Shown piece after piece: positions 6,305-13,620 of a stretch of DNA of 16,793 nt (the first letter of the stretch is position 1; each line of letters begins with the position of its first letter). Both the position numbers and the translations under genes were made by a program. Where the stretch lies: assembly GCA_947487325.1 (NCBI GenBank), contig CANKWG010000023.1, forward strand, positions 1 through 16,793. The letters are read 5' to 3'. Under the pieces are notes generated by a model that saw only the letters and a program-made list of their open reading frames with translations, had not been told where the DNA came from and searched no databases. The stretch comes from Oxalobacteraceae bacterium. Lineage in GTDB: Bacteria > Pseudomonadota > Gammaproteobacteria > Burkholderiales > Burkholderiaceae_D.

Positions 6305-8116
6305 TTGCCCAGCGATTTGTCATCCGGAACGCTTACATTAACGGCCCTGCGCTGTGCGCTGAAGCGAGCTTGTTTTGCGCTGGTTTTGCTGGCGCCGATC
6401 ACTGCCTCGCTGGCCCGAGAGCCGCAGACGCCCAAAGCTGCCACCGATGCGGCCACTGATGCGGCCCCTGAAGCTGCCACAGGAAAGACGGCTCAGACGC
6501 TGGTGCGCACGCAGCGGTGCACGGTGGTGTCGGCGAATGCGTTGGCCACACAGGCTGGCCAAGGCATTTTGCGTGAGGGTGGCAGCGCAGTCGACGCTGC
6601 TATTGCCATGCAACTGGTGCTCGGCTTGGTTGAGCCGCAATCGTCGGGCATTGGCGGTGGCGCTTTCCTGCTCCACTACGATGCCGTTGGGCAGAAGGTA
6701 CGCAGTTACGATGGCCGTGAGACCGCACCCGCATCGGTAAGCGCCGATTTGTTCATTCGTCAGGGTAAGGTCATGCCATTTGGCGAGGCCGTCAACAGTG
6801 GTCGTGCGGTCGGCACGCCGGGCGTGCTGCGCATGCTGGAGTTAGCGCATCGCCGTCACGGAAAACTGCCATGGTCGCGTTTGTTCGACCCGGCGATCAC
6901 TCTGGCTGACCAAGGATTTGCGGTGTCACCGCGTCTGCACGCGCAGATCGCGGGGAACCGCGCCCTGTTTGCGCAGCAGGCGGCCCGTGATTATTTTTAT
7001 CCGAATGGCCAGCCCGCAGCAGTAGGCCATGTCCTGAAAAACTCAGCCTACGCAGCGGTGTTAAAACGCATTGCCACCGAAGGCGTGAATGCTTTTTACG
7101 AGGGCGAGATTGCCGCTGACATAGTCGCTGCCGTGCGCGCGCATCCAGTGCCGGGTGAACTGGCGCTGGCGGATATCTCAGGTTATCGTGCAAAGGAAAG
7201 AACGGCGGTTTGCGGCAAGCATGCGCGCTACCAAGTCTGCAGCATGGGCCCGCCTTCCTCGGGCGGTATTGCCGTGTTGCAGATGCTCGGTATGTTGGAG
7301 CAGCACCAGTTGGATCAGATGCAGCCCGGTTCAGTCGAGGCCGCGCATTATTTTGCTGAAGCGGGTCGTCTAGCTTTTGCAGATCGCGAGCGCTATATCG
7401 CCGATCCGGATTTCATTACCGTACCGGTTGATGCCTTGCTGGACCCGCGCTATCTGCAGTGGCGTGGTGCGCAGATTGACAGCCGCATGAGCATGGGCAC
7501 AGCGCTACCCGGTGATCCGTTGCAGATGCTGGCCAAACGCGGCAAGGATCAGGCCGCCGATCTGCCATCAACTACCCATCTCGTGGTGGTCGATGCCCAA
7601 GGTCATGGTGTCTCCATGACCAGCACCATTGAATCCGAATTCGGTTCCAAGATTTTCGTGCGGGGATTTTTGCTCAACAATCAGCTGACCGATTTTTCGC
7701 TACAGCCGAACGACAATGAAGGACGTCCGGTCGCTAATCGTGTTGCGGCAGGCAAACGTCCACGCAGTGCCATGGCACCCACCGTTGTCATGCGTGACGG
7801 GCGTTTGTTCATGCTGGCAGGTTCACCCGGTGGTAGTGCCATCATCAATTTTGTCGCCAAGACCTTGATTGGCGTCCTGGACTGGCAACTGGATGTTCAG
7901 CAATCGATCAATTTACCGAATATCGGTAGCCGTAATCGTGAAACCGAGCTTGAACGAGGTAGTGCAGCCGAATCCTTACAACAGGGCTTGCGACAACGAG
8001 GCCATCGCGTCACCATCCTGCCTATGCCTAGCGGCGTGCACGCCATCGTGCTCGACAAGGACGGCATCACAGGCGGTGCCGATCCACGTCGCGAGGGTCG
8101 TGCCGACGGTGAATGA
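6305..8116 (+). CDS. ggt: Gamma-glutamyltranspeptidase (glutathione hydrolase) precursor
   Basis: A periplasmic N-terminal-nucleophile enzyme that transfers or hydrolyses the gamma-glutamyl group of glutathione and similar compounds. It is made as a proenzyme that cuts itself in two. The frame is open from 6035, but the first part runs through the divergent motB gene and is not protein-like. TTG at 6305 has GAGG (6295-6298) at good spacing and gives a 603-residue precursor with a signal peptide (LKRACFALVLLAPITASLA), close to the usual length of about 580. An ATG at 6170 is the alternative. Landmarks: GGSAVDAAIA and GIGGGAFLLHY in the large subunit, SMGPPSSGG, the self-cleavage and nucleophile threonine in STTH (T423), LLNNQLTDFS and GSPGGSAIINF. 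A low-complexity segment (ATDAATDAAPEAATG) follows the signal peptide. The glutamate ABC operon starts 26 bases downstream. Very secure except for the start. Confidence 0.95.
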   Translation: MPSDLSSGTLTLTALRCALKRACFALVLLAPITASLAREPQTPKAATDAATDAAPEAATGKTAQTLVRTQRCTVVSANALATQAGQGILREGGSAVDAAIAMQLVLGLVEPQSSGIGGGAFLLHYDAVGQKVRSYDGRETAPASVSADLFIRQGKVMPFGEAVNSGRAVGTPGVLRMLELAHRRHGKLPWSRLFDPAITLADQGFAVSPRLHAQIAGNRALFAQQAARDYFYPNGQPAAVGHVLKNSAYAAVLKRIATEGVNAFYEGEIAADIVAAVRAHPVPGELALADISGYRAKERTAVCGKHARYQVCSMGPPSSGGIAVLQMLGMLEQHQLDQMQPGSVEAAHYFAEAGRLAFADRERYIADPDFITVPVDALLDPRYLQWRGAQIDSRMSMGTALPGDPLQMLAKRGKDQAADLPSTTHLVVVDAQGHGVSMTSTIESEFGSKIFVRGFLLNNQLTDFSLQPNDNEGRPVANRVAAGKRPRSAMAPTVVMRDGRLFMLAGSPGGSAIINFVAKTLIGVLDWQLDVQQSINLPNIGSRNRETELERGSAAESLQQGLRQRGHRVTILPMPSGVHAIVLDKDGITGGADPRREGRADGE

Positions 8117-8142
8117 ACTTACCTCTCTGGAGAACCCCTGAT

Positions 8143-9024
8143 ATGAATCCGTTTTTTCTGCGCTGCCTATTGCTGTTGTTTTTCCCCGCATTGAGCGCGA
8201 GCGCCGATACGCTGAGCAAGATCACTGAGCGCGGCAGCATCGTACTGGCCTATCGCGAATCATCCGTGCCTTTCAGTTACCTCGATGGTCCGGGTCATCC
8301 GATCGGTTTTGGGGTTGATATTGCCAACAAAGTGGCAGAGGCCGTACGGCAAGCAAGTGGTAAAAAAGATCTGCGCATCGAATATCAGGCAGTCACTTCA
8401 CAAAATCGCGTTCCACTCGTTGCCAATGGTAGTGTCGATCTTGAGTGCGGCTCCACTACCAACAATGCTGCGCGCGCCAAAGAAGTCGCCTTCGCAGTTA
8501 ATTATTTTTATGCGAGTTCACGATTACTCGTTAAAAAATCAGCGGGTATTCAAAAGCTCGGTGATCTTGCAGGTAAAGCGATTGCAACGACTACGGGCAC
8601 TACAACTTTTGGACAGCTGCGCAAACTGAGTTTGGAAAGAAACCTCAACCTGACCGTCGTTCCAGCCAAAGACCATGCCGATGGATTTTTGCTACTCGAA
8701 TCCGGTCGCGCGCAAGCCTTTGCGATGGATGACATTCTGCTTGCGGGATTGATGTTGAACGCAAAAACTCCCGATGACTACGCTATTGTTGGTGAACCTT
8801 TGCAGGTCGAAGCTTATGCCTGCATGCTGCGCAAAGATGATCCTGCGTTCAAAAAGCTCGTCGATGGCACGCTGACTGCGATGATGAAATCCGGCGAGTT
8901 CGAGAAGCTGTATAAAAAATGGTTCATGTCGCCGATACCACCGCGTCAGCGCAGCCTCGGTCTACCCATCAGCGATCGACTGCGCGAGAACCTGAAAACA
9001 CCCACCGATCAGCCGGCAAGCTGA
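8143..9024 (+). CDS. gltI: Glutamate/aspartate ABC transporter substrate-binding protein
   Basis: A 293-residue periplasmic receptor that captures glutamate or aspartate and delivers it to GltJK. The signal peptide runs MNPFFLRC to SASA, with cleavage before D22. The family 3 solute-binding core is clear: VAYRESSVPFSY-type strand (LAYRESSVPFSY here), GFGVDIANKVAEAV, the GltI hallmark LECGSTTNNAARAKEVAF, GTTTFGQL, AKDHADGFLLLESGRAQAF, MDDILLAG and YACMLRKDDP. It closely follows E. coli GltI through IPP near the C-terminus. The ATG at 8143 has CTGGAGA (8128-8134); an in-frame ATG at 8113 would overlap ggt and blur the signal peptide. The short gap after ggt (26 bases) and 1 base before gltJ show one transcript. 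Substrate preference between glutamate and aspartate, or glutamine, is inferred from homology only. Confidence 0.93.
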   Translation: MNPFFLRCLLLLFFPALSASADTLSKITERGSIVLAYRESSVPFSYLDGPGHPIGFGVDIANKVAEAVRQASGKKDLRIEYQAVTSQNRVPLVANGSVDLECGSTTNNAARAKEVAFAVNYFYASSRLLVKKSAGIQKLGDLAGKAIATTTGTTTFGQLRKLSLERNLNLTVVPAKDHADGFLLLESGRAQAFAMDDILLAGLMLNAKTPDDYAIVGEPLQVEAYACMLRKDDPAFKKLVDGTLTAMMKSGEFEKLYKKWFMSPIPPRQRSLGLPISDRLRENLKTPTDQPAS

Positions 9025-9025
9025 C

Positions 9026-9760
9026 ATGCACTGGGACTGGCAAGTCTTTTGCAACAGCACTCTCAGCGGTGAAGCCACCGCGTGTTTCGGTGCGGCCGGT
9101 GACATCACTTATCTGCAATGGATGATCTCCGCTTGGGGCTGGACAGTGTCAGTCGCTGCACTTGGATTCGTCATCGCATTGTTTTTCGGTGTGATGGTGG
9201 GTATTGCACGTACCTTGCCAATGGCGCCCGTGGCCTTGGTCGCGACCGTGTGGACTGAGCTGTTTCGAAATATTCCCTTGCTGGTTCAGGTTTTTCTTTG
9301 GTACCACGTGCTACCCGTGTTTATTCCTGCGTTTAGTAGTGTGTCTTCATTTTGGTTGGCTGCCATTGCACTCGGACTCTTCACCTCAGCGCGCATCGCT
9401 GAGCAGGTGAGGGCAGGTTTGCAATCGCTACCCCCCGGGCAGGCAATGGCTGCCAAAGCTTTGGGTTTGTCGCCGGCCATGGTGTATGCGAAGGTATTGC
9501 TGCCCCAAGCGTTGCGCATCATCTTGCCGGCGTTCACCTCGGAGGCAATGAACGTCGTCAAAAATTCTTCCGTCGCCTTTGCCGTGTCGGTCACCGAGCT
9601 CACACTGTTTGCGATGCAGGCGCAGGAAGAAACTGGGCGCGGTCTGGAAATCTACGCAGGTGTCACGCTGCTGTATGCCTTCACCGCCTTGAGCGTCAAT
9701 CGCATCATGGCTTGGGTAGAGTCGCGTACACGTCTGCCCGGCATGGTCGGAGCACGCTGA
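9026..9760 (+). CDS. gltJ: Glutamate/aspartate ABC transporter permease GltJ
   Basis: A 244-residue inner-membrane permease, one of two that form the transport channel with GltK. The N-terminus (MHWDWQVF) is like E. coli GltJ. Hydrophobic helices follow, including one at about residues 35-58. ELFRNIPLLVQVFLWY and the cytoplasmic EAA-type loop EQVRAGLQSLPPGQAMAAKA with LGLSPAMVYAKVLLPQALR dock onto the ATPase. TSEAMNVVKNSS matches the family's conserved segment and the end RLPGMVGAR matches GltJ. It starts 1 base after the gltI stop and overlaps the gltK start by one base (TGATG). A lengthened region before the first helix (CNSTLSGEATACFGAAGD) has two cysteines and could face the periplasm. 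Secure. Confidence 0.93.
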   Translation: MHWDWQVFCNSTLSGEATACFGAAGDITYLQWMISAWGWTVSVAALGFVIALFFGVMVGIARTLPMAPVALVATVWTELFRNIPLLVQVFLWYHVLPVFIPAFSSVSSFWLAAIALGLFTSARIAEQVRAGLQSLPPGQAMAAKALGLSPAMVYAKVLLPQALRIILPAFTSEAMNVVKNSSVAFAVSVTELTLFAMQAQEETGRGLEIYAGVTLLYAFTALSVNRIMAWVESRTRLPGMVGAR

Positions 9761-10425
9761 TGAGCTTTGACTTTTCATTTTTTACTAGCCAAATGCTGCA
9801 GGATTATCTGCTGCGCGGCTTGCTGTTTTCATTGCAGCTCACCGTGATTGCGACGGTAGGCGGTATTGTGCTTGGTACGTTATTGGCCTTGATGCGGCTC
9901 TCAGGTAATCGCCTGCTGTCATTACCTGCTGCGATGTATGTCAATGTGATGCGTTCTGTGCCGCTGGTCATGGTACTGCTATGGTTCTTTTTGCTCGTAC
10001 CATTTATTTTGGGTCGCAGTACCGGCGCCGAGATGTCAGCCGTGGTGACCTTCATTGCCTTCGAAGCGGCATTTTTTTGCGAGATCATGCGCTCCGGTAT
10101 TCAGGGCATACCCAAAGCGCAAATGCAGGCAGGTAGCGCGCTTGGATTAGATACCTGGCAAAACCTGCGCTTCATCATTTTGCCGCAGGCTTTTCGTAAC
10201 ATGACGCCTTTATTACTCACACAGGTCATCATTCTTTTTCAGGACACTTCGCTGGTCTACGCGATTGGCGCCTATGATCTGCTCAAGGGTTTTGAAGTGG
10301 CAGGAAAAAATTTCGGACGTCCGGTTGAAGCTTACGTAGCAGCCGCACTGACCTATTTTGTGATCTGCTTTGCATTGTCGTCACTGGTGCGACGCTTTCA
10401 GCAGCGCGTCGCACTTCAATCCTGA
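9760..10425 (+). CDS. gltK: Glutamate/aspartate ABC transporter permease GltK
   Basis: A 221-residue inner-membrane permease that pairs with GltJ. Segments matching GltK: LLFSLQLTVIATVGGIVLGT (first helix), MRLSGNRLL, YVNVMRSVPLVMVLLWFF, the EAA loop region MRSGIQGIPKAQMQAGSALG with NLRFIILPQAFRNM, and LLLTQVIILFQDTSLVYAIG. The ATG at 9760 overlaps the gltJ stop (ATGA), which sets the start and implies coupled translation. An upstream in-frame start at 9712 lies inside gltJ and is rejected. Nothing unusual is seen. Confidence 0.93.
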   Translation: MSFDFSFFTSQMLQDYLLRGLLFSLQLTVIATVGGIVLGTLLALMRLSGNRLLSLPAAMYVNVMRSVPLVMVLLWFFLLVPFILGRSTGAEMSAVVTFIAFEAAFFCEIMRSGIQGIPKAQMQAGSALGLDTWQNLRFIILPQAFRNMTPLLLTQVIILFQDTSLVYAIGAYDLLKGFEVAGKNFGRPVEAYVAAALTYFVICFALSSLVRRFQQRVALQS

Positions 10426-10444
10426 TTATTTGTGCTGACTATCC

Positions 10445-11197
10445 ATGACTACTGACACCAACATCATCCGCCTGAAAAACGTCTGCAAATCCTATGGCAG
10501 CTTTGCGGTGCTGAGCGATTGCTCAGTAACGGTGGCGCGTGGTGAGGTTGTCGTCATCTGCGGCCCCTCGGGCTCAGGTAAATCCACGCTCATCAAAACG
10601 ATCAATGGTCTGGAAGGAATCAACAGCGGTGAAATTCAGGTCGATGGTGTACCTGTGCATGACGGTCGTAGCGACTTGCGTGCCTTGCGTTCGCGCGTGG
10701 GCATGGTATTCCAGCATTTCGAACTCTTTCCCCACCTGAGCGTACTCGACAATCTCACCCTCGCACAGGTGCATGCCAAAGGCCGCAGCGAGCAAGATGC
10801 CGTGACCCGTGCTGAAGCGCTGTTGGCGAGGGTTGGTCTGTCGGATCACAGAGATAAGTATCCAGCGACGCTATCTGGCGGTCAGCAGCAGCGCGTGGCT
10901 ATTGCGCGAGCATTGGCGATGGATCCGGTAGTCATGCTGTTCGACGAACCAACGTCTGCACTGGATCCTGAAATGGTGGGCGAGGTGCTTGAAGTGATGA
11001 TGACCTTGGCACAGGAGGGCATGACCATGCTTTGCGTGACGCATGAGATGGGGTTTGCACGACGCGTGGCCGATCGCGTCTTGTTCATGGATGGTGGTCG
11101 TATCGTTGAAGATTGCAGCAGCGATGCGTTTTTTGGCGATCCGTCGCAACGCAGTCCCCGGGCCCGGGAATTTCTCGATAAAGTTCTTGGGCATTGA
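10445..11197 (+). CDS. gltL: Glutamate/aspartate ABC transporter ATP-binding protein
   Basis: A 250-residue cytoplasmic ATPase that powers GltJK. It has all ABC motifs: Walker A GPSGSGKST (40-48), Q-loop Q90 in GMVFQHFELFPHLS, signature LSGGQQQR (143-150), Walker B VMLFDEPTSALDPE with E168, and the switch histidine H200 in VTHEMGFARRV. The polar amino-acid subfamily is evident from QHFELFPHLSVLDNLTLA. The start lies 19 bases after gltK and has no strong Shine-Dalgarno, so it may rely on translational coupling. It ends 31 bases before a convergent gene, and I see no clear terminator in that gap. Secure. Confidence 0.94.
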   Translation: MTTDTNIIRLKNVCKSYGSFAVLSDCSVTVARGEVVVICGPSGSGKSTLIKTINGLEGINSGEIQVDGVPVHDGRSDLRALRSRVGMVFQHFELFPHLSVLDNLTLAQVHAKGRSEQDAVTRAEALLARVGLSDHRDKYPATLSGGQQQRVAIARALAMDPVVMLFDEPTSALDPEMVGEVLEVMMTLAQEGMTMLCVTHEMGFARRVADRVLFMDGGRIVEDCSSDAFFGDPSQRSPRAREFLDKVLGH

Positions 11198-11228
11198 GAG
11201 TCCGGTTCGGGACATTCACACTCGAACT

Positions 11229-12149
11229 TCAGACAAATGTACCGGCATACGTCACCACCTTGCCACCCGATCCGATTTTGAAGCGCGAGATACCGGCCAG
11301 CTGACGTGTATTGATACCGCCCAGATCCAGCGTGCGCACGCCGCGCTCGCGCAACTCATCGAACGCCCGCCACAGCAGCAGGTTATGCGCATTGGTATCC
11401 CGCCCCGCTTCATTGGACCAACCCACGTGATAGGTCGCGGCGCTGCCATGGATCAGAAACAGCATGGCCGCGACACGGTCTTTTTTAAGTTCTGCCCGAA
11501 GGATCAGCATGGTTTTGGTGGTTTGCGCACGCGAATTGATATAGCTCTCCACAAATTCCAGCGGCAGACCGTAAAAACTTTTGCTTGCACGCTGCGCGCG
11601 CTCTTCTTCCAGCAGCCAGCGGTATTGTCCAGGGTTGGCACCGGTACGAACAATATTGAGTCCTGAACGTTCGGCTGCGACCAGTCGGTTGCGCCAACGT
11701 CCCTCCATTGATGCACGCAATTGCTCGGAGGTCTGAGTCAAATCGATCAGCACCGTCGAATAGCCCGTCATGACCCGGGTCAGCTTTTTCAGGCTGGGAT
11801 CACGAGGATCAATGGCATTCGGAGAAAACAAGGCAAAACGCGGCCGGCTCATCGGCAGGCTGCGTTTGAGTTCGCGATAAATGCGCGCTTGATCGTCGGT
11901 GCTCACCGGTTTGAGCCAAAGTGGTCCGCGCGTGCACAGTGCGATGCCGACCAAAAAACCATAGCGACGGCAGATGAATTGCGCCAGCGCGACGGTTTCG
12001 CCATTCAGTATCACTTCGGCCCTGTGGCATTCGACGCCCAGCGCCTTCAGACTTGTTCCATAAGCCCAGTCTTGCTGCATGGCGCCGCCAAGCGCCGCGT
12101 GCGCCTTGTCCCACTGCTGGTAATCAATCTGGTTCCAGAGAATGTGCAT
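11229..12149 (-). CDS. FemAB/BioF2-like GNAT-fold acyltransferase
   Basis: A cytoplasmic protein of about 306 residues with the pattern of the FemAB-like or BioF2-like acetyltransferase family (double GNAT fold). Members move an aminoacyl or acyl group onto peptidoglycan precursors, polysaccharides or other acceptors. Family-like segments are SMEGRWRNRLVAAERSGL (the common R-x-x-I/L-x-x-A/G motif), FYGLPLEFVESYI, AAMLFLIHGSAATYHVGWSN, NLLLWRAFDELRERGVRTLDLGGI and the final RFKIGSGGKVV. I start it at the ATG at 12149; the frame extends to 12185, but those 12 residues are not conserved-looking and overlap the divergent promoter area. No clear RBS is seen. Polar residues of the acceptor site cannot be assigned. 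The gene stands alone, convergent with gltL and divergent from the small membrane protein. Fold fairly sure, substrate unknown. Confidence 0.72.
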   Translation of the reverse strand: MHILWNQIDYQQWDKAHAALGGAMQQDWAYGTSLKALGVECHRAEVILNGETVALAQFICRRYGFLVGIALCTRGPLWLKPVSTDDQARIYRELKRSLPMSRPRFALFSPNAIDPRDPSLKKLTRVMTGYSTVLIDLTQTSEQLRASMEGRWRNRLVAAERSGLNIVRTGANPGQYRWLLEEERAQRASKSFYGLPLEFVESYINSRAQTTKTMLILRAELKKDRVAAMLFLIHGSAATYHVGWSNEAGRDTNAHNLLLWRAFDELRERGVRTLDLGGINTRQLAGISRFKIGSGGKVVTYAGTFV

Positions 12150-12173
12150 GCGTAAGATTTTGCAAGTGGCCGA

Positions 12174-12179
12174 TATAAT
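12174..12179 (+). promoter_or_regulatory. Perfect -10 hexamer TATAAT
   Basis: TATAAT lies in the 51 bases between the divergent acyltransferase start (12149) and the small membrane protein start (12201), about 22 bases before the latter. No good -35 box is present at 16-18 bases, so the prediction rests on the -10 alone. Confidence 0.3.
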
Positions 12180-12200
12180 CAGCAATCAAAAAGGCACCGC

Positions 12201-12398
12201 ATGATAAAGCGATTATTCACCCGCGAGAAGTTCCAGCCCATACTTGGGCACGATATCGATAAGCCGCGCATCACGCTGGCCGGTTGGTGTCTGATTTTGC
12301 TCTATTTGGGCGTCCCAGCCATGGCAATCGGAGGCTTGATTGACTTGGTAGTCCAGCAGATTACAGGTGAGTGCGTAGGGGTCTGGTGTTTGTTCTGA
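12201..12398 (+). CDS. Small 65-residue inner-membrane protein
   Basis: An unrecognised small protein. The N-terminus is basic and hydrophilic (MIKRLFTREKFQP). It is followed by about 27 hydrophobic residues from ITLAGWCLILLYLGVPAMAI to LIDLVV, which form one long or two short TM segments, and a cysteine-containing end (ECVGVWCLF). AAAAAGGCA before the ATG is an acceptable ribosome site, and a TATAAT lies just upstream, so it looks like a real gene rather than a chance frame. It precedes motA by 192 bases but has its own apparent promoter, so operon membership with motA is unclear. Function unknown. Confidence 0.5.
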   Translation: MIKRLFTREKFQPILGHDIDKPRITLAGWCLILLYLGVPAMAIGGLIDLVVQQITGECVGVWCLF

Positions 12399-12456
12399 AA
12401 AAAACAATTTCAAAAAATTTAACAAATCCCGTTTTGGGGTGAGTGTGGTGTTATTC

Positions 12457-12464
12457 TAAAGTTT
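12457..12464 (+). promoter_or_regulatory. Sigma28-like -35 element upstream of motA
   Basis: TAAAGTTT is the exact -35 core used by flagellar sigma28 (FliA), located 127 bases before the motA start. The expected GCCGATAA -10 is not found at 11 bases; GCAATAG (12476-12482) is a poor match and GTCGATAT (12520-12527) is too far away. It is a candidate only. Confidence 0.3.
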
Positions 12465-12470
12465 GTTTCA

Positions 12471-12496
12471 CAATTGCAATAGTGACTTCGCAATTG
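12471..12496. promoter_or_regulatory. Perfect 7-bp inverted repeat upstream of motA
   Basis: CAATTGC (12471-12477) and GCAATTG (12490-12496) are exact reverse complements with a 12-base spacer. The centre-to-centre distance is 19 bases, just under two helical turns, which suits a dimeric regulator. The repeat directly follows the sigma28-like element, so it could be an operator. Alternatively it may be chance in AT-rich sequence. Confidence 0.4.
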
Positions 12497-12590
12497 ACAC
12501 TTGAATTATTCGACGCGCTGTCGATATAAACGTCGATAGGCCGGTTTTGCCCGATCTGGGGTGCCGTCCGGCCAGCAAAAGGAGAGGCAT

Positions 12591-13454
12591 ATGTTTTTTT
12601 TCGTGGGATTGGCTGTCGTGTTTGGCTGCGTTTTTGGCGGCTACATCATGGCGGGCGGCAAAATGGCGCCGATCATCAAGGCCGCTCCCATCGAGGGCTT
12701 CATTATCGTGGGCTCGGCCATTGGCGCGCAGTTGATCGGTAACAGTATCGGTATTTTCAAGGGCGCCATCGGCGGTATGGTCAAATGCATCAAGGGGCCG
12801 ACTTATAAAGGCTCAGACTATCTTGATTTGATTCTGATGGTCGGCAAACTGCTCAACGTGATGAAAAAAGAGGGCGCGGTGGCGCTCGAAGCCCACGTCG
12901 AAAATCCGGATTCCTCAGCCATCTTCGGTGAATATCCCAAGCTCGCCAAAGACCATGCGATCGTTCACATGATCTGCGACACCTTGCGACTCGTGGTGAT
13001 CGCCCAGGGCAATCTTGATGCAGATGCCGTCGATGATGTGATGAAAAGCGCCATCAAGACGCACCATCATGACGAACTCAAATACCAGGGTACGCTGTCT
13101 TCCATTGCCGGCGCGCTGCCTGCGCTGGGGATTGTGGCTTGCGTGGTGGGTGTGGTTAAGACCATGGGCGCGGTTGACCAGCCACCGCCGGTACTGGGTG
13201 GCCTGATTGGTTCGGCGCTGGTCGGTACCTTCCTTGGGGTGTTCGTGGCTTATGGCGTGTTCGATCCGCTGGCCAGCCGACTGGGTCAGATCATCGATGA
13301 AGATGGCCAAGTCTTCAAAGTCATCAATGAAATGATTGTCAATACATTGCGCGGCCATCCGGTGCCGCTGGTGATCGAAGCAGCCCGCAGCGTGATCAGC
13401 CATCATAATCAGCCAGGATTTGCGGAAGTCTTTGACGGATTGCGCGGCAAGTAG
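12591..13454 (+). CDS. motA: Flagellar motor stator protein MotA
   Basis: A 287-residue inner-membrane subunit of the proton-conducting stator, in which five MotA surround two MotB. The start is the ATG at 12591, right after GGAGAGG (12581-12587); an in-frame ATG at 12561 would put a charged leader before the first helix. TM1-TM2 are MFFFVGLAVVFGCVFGGYIM and the stretch around IEGFIIVGSAIGAQLIG. The cytoplasmic loop has K92 where E. coli has R90, E100 (E98, rotor contact), and then AHVENPDSSAIFGEYP. The channel prolines are conserved: P177 in GALPALGIV (P173) and P226 in VFDPLA (P222). VGTFLGVFVAYG forms TM4. A terminator follows. motB is not next to it but on the opposite strand with its start at 6142. 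Very secure. Confidence 0.96.
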   Translation: MFFFVGLAVVFGCVFGGYIMAGGKMAPIIKAAPIEGFIIVGSAIGAQLIGNSIGIFKGAIGGMVKCIKGPTYKGSDYLDLILMVGKLLNVMKKEGAVALEAHVENPDSSAIFGEYPKLAKDHAIVHMICDTLRLVVIAQGNLDADAVDDVMKSAIKTHHHDELKYQGTLSSIAGALPALGIVACVVGVVKTMGAVDQPPPVLGGLIGSALVGTFLGVFVAYGVFDPLASRLGQIIDEDGQVFKVINEMIVNTLRGHPVPLVIEAARSVISHHNQPGFAEVFDGLRGK

Positions 13455-13475
13455 AAACACCGCGTTTCTGTCCAC

Positions 13476-13507
13476 AAAAGCCTGCCCATTGCGGCAGGCT
13501 TTTTTTT
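13476..13507 (+). terminator. Strong Rho-independent terminator after motA
   Basis: AAAAGCCTGCC (13476-13486) pairs perfectly with GGCAGGCTTTT (13493-13503) around a 6-base loop, and eight T's run from 13500 to 13507. This is a classic intrinsic terminator 21 bases after the motA stop. It insulates motA from the large gene downstream. A smaller hairpin (AGAAAC / GTTTCT, 13453-13469) lies just before it. Confidence 0.92.
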
Positions 13508-13609
13508 GGCCCAGCTTGCCCGCTGGCATAACAGACTTAATCAGCAAGATGTTGATTTTCGGAACCAGTCTGCTTGGCCGGTTACCTAGCCATCGTCTTC
13601 CATTTTTCT

Positions 13610-13614
13610 GGGAA
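13610..13614 (+). promoter_or_regulatory. Ribosome site deciding the start of the large protein
   Basis: GGGAA lies 6-8 bases before the ATG at 13621. The in-frame ATG at 13615 would be only 0-2 bases away and so is disfavoured. Confidence 0.5.
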
Positions 13615-13620
13615 ATGATC

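Noticed and set aside
11043..11666. Plus-strand 207-codon frame
   Set aside because: It is out of frame in gltL and antisense to the FemAB-like gene, and it shows no protein-like pattern.
13558..13582. TTCGG resembling half of a PIP box (TTCGB-N15-TTCGB)
   Set aside because: The second half is absent; CCGGT is at the expected position.
13561..13595. GGAACC resembling the start of an HrpL hrp box before the giant gene
   Set aside because: The partner CCAC is not found 15-17 bases downstream; the next CCA is about 23 bases away.
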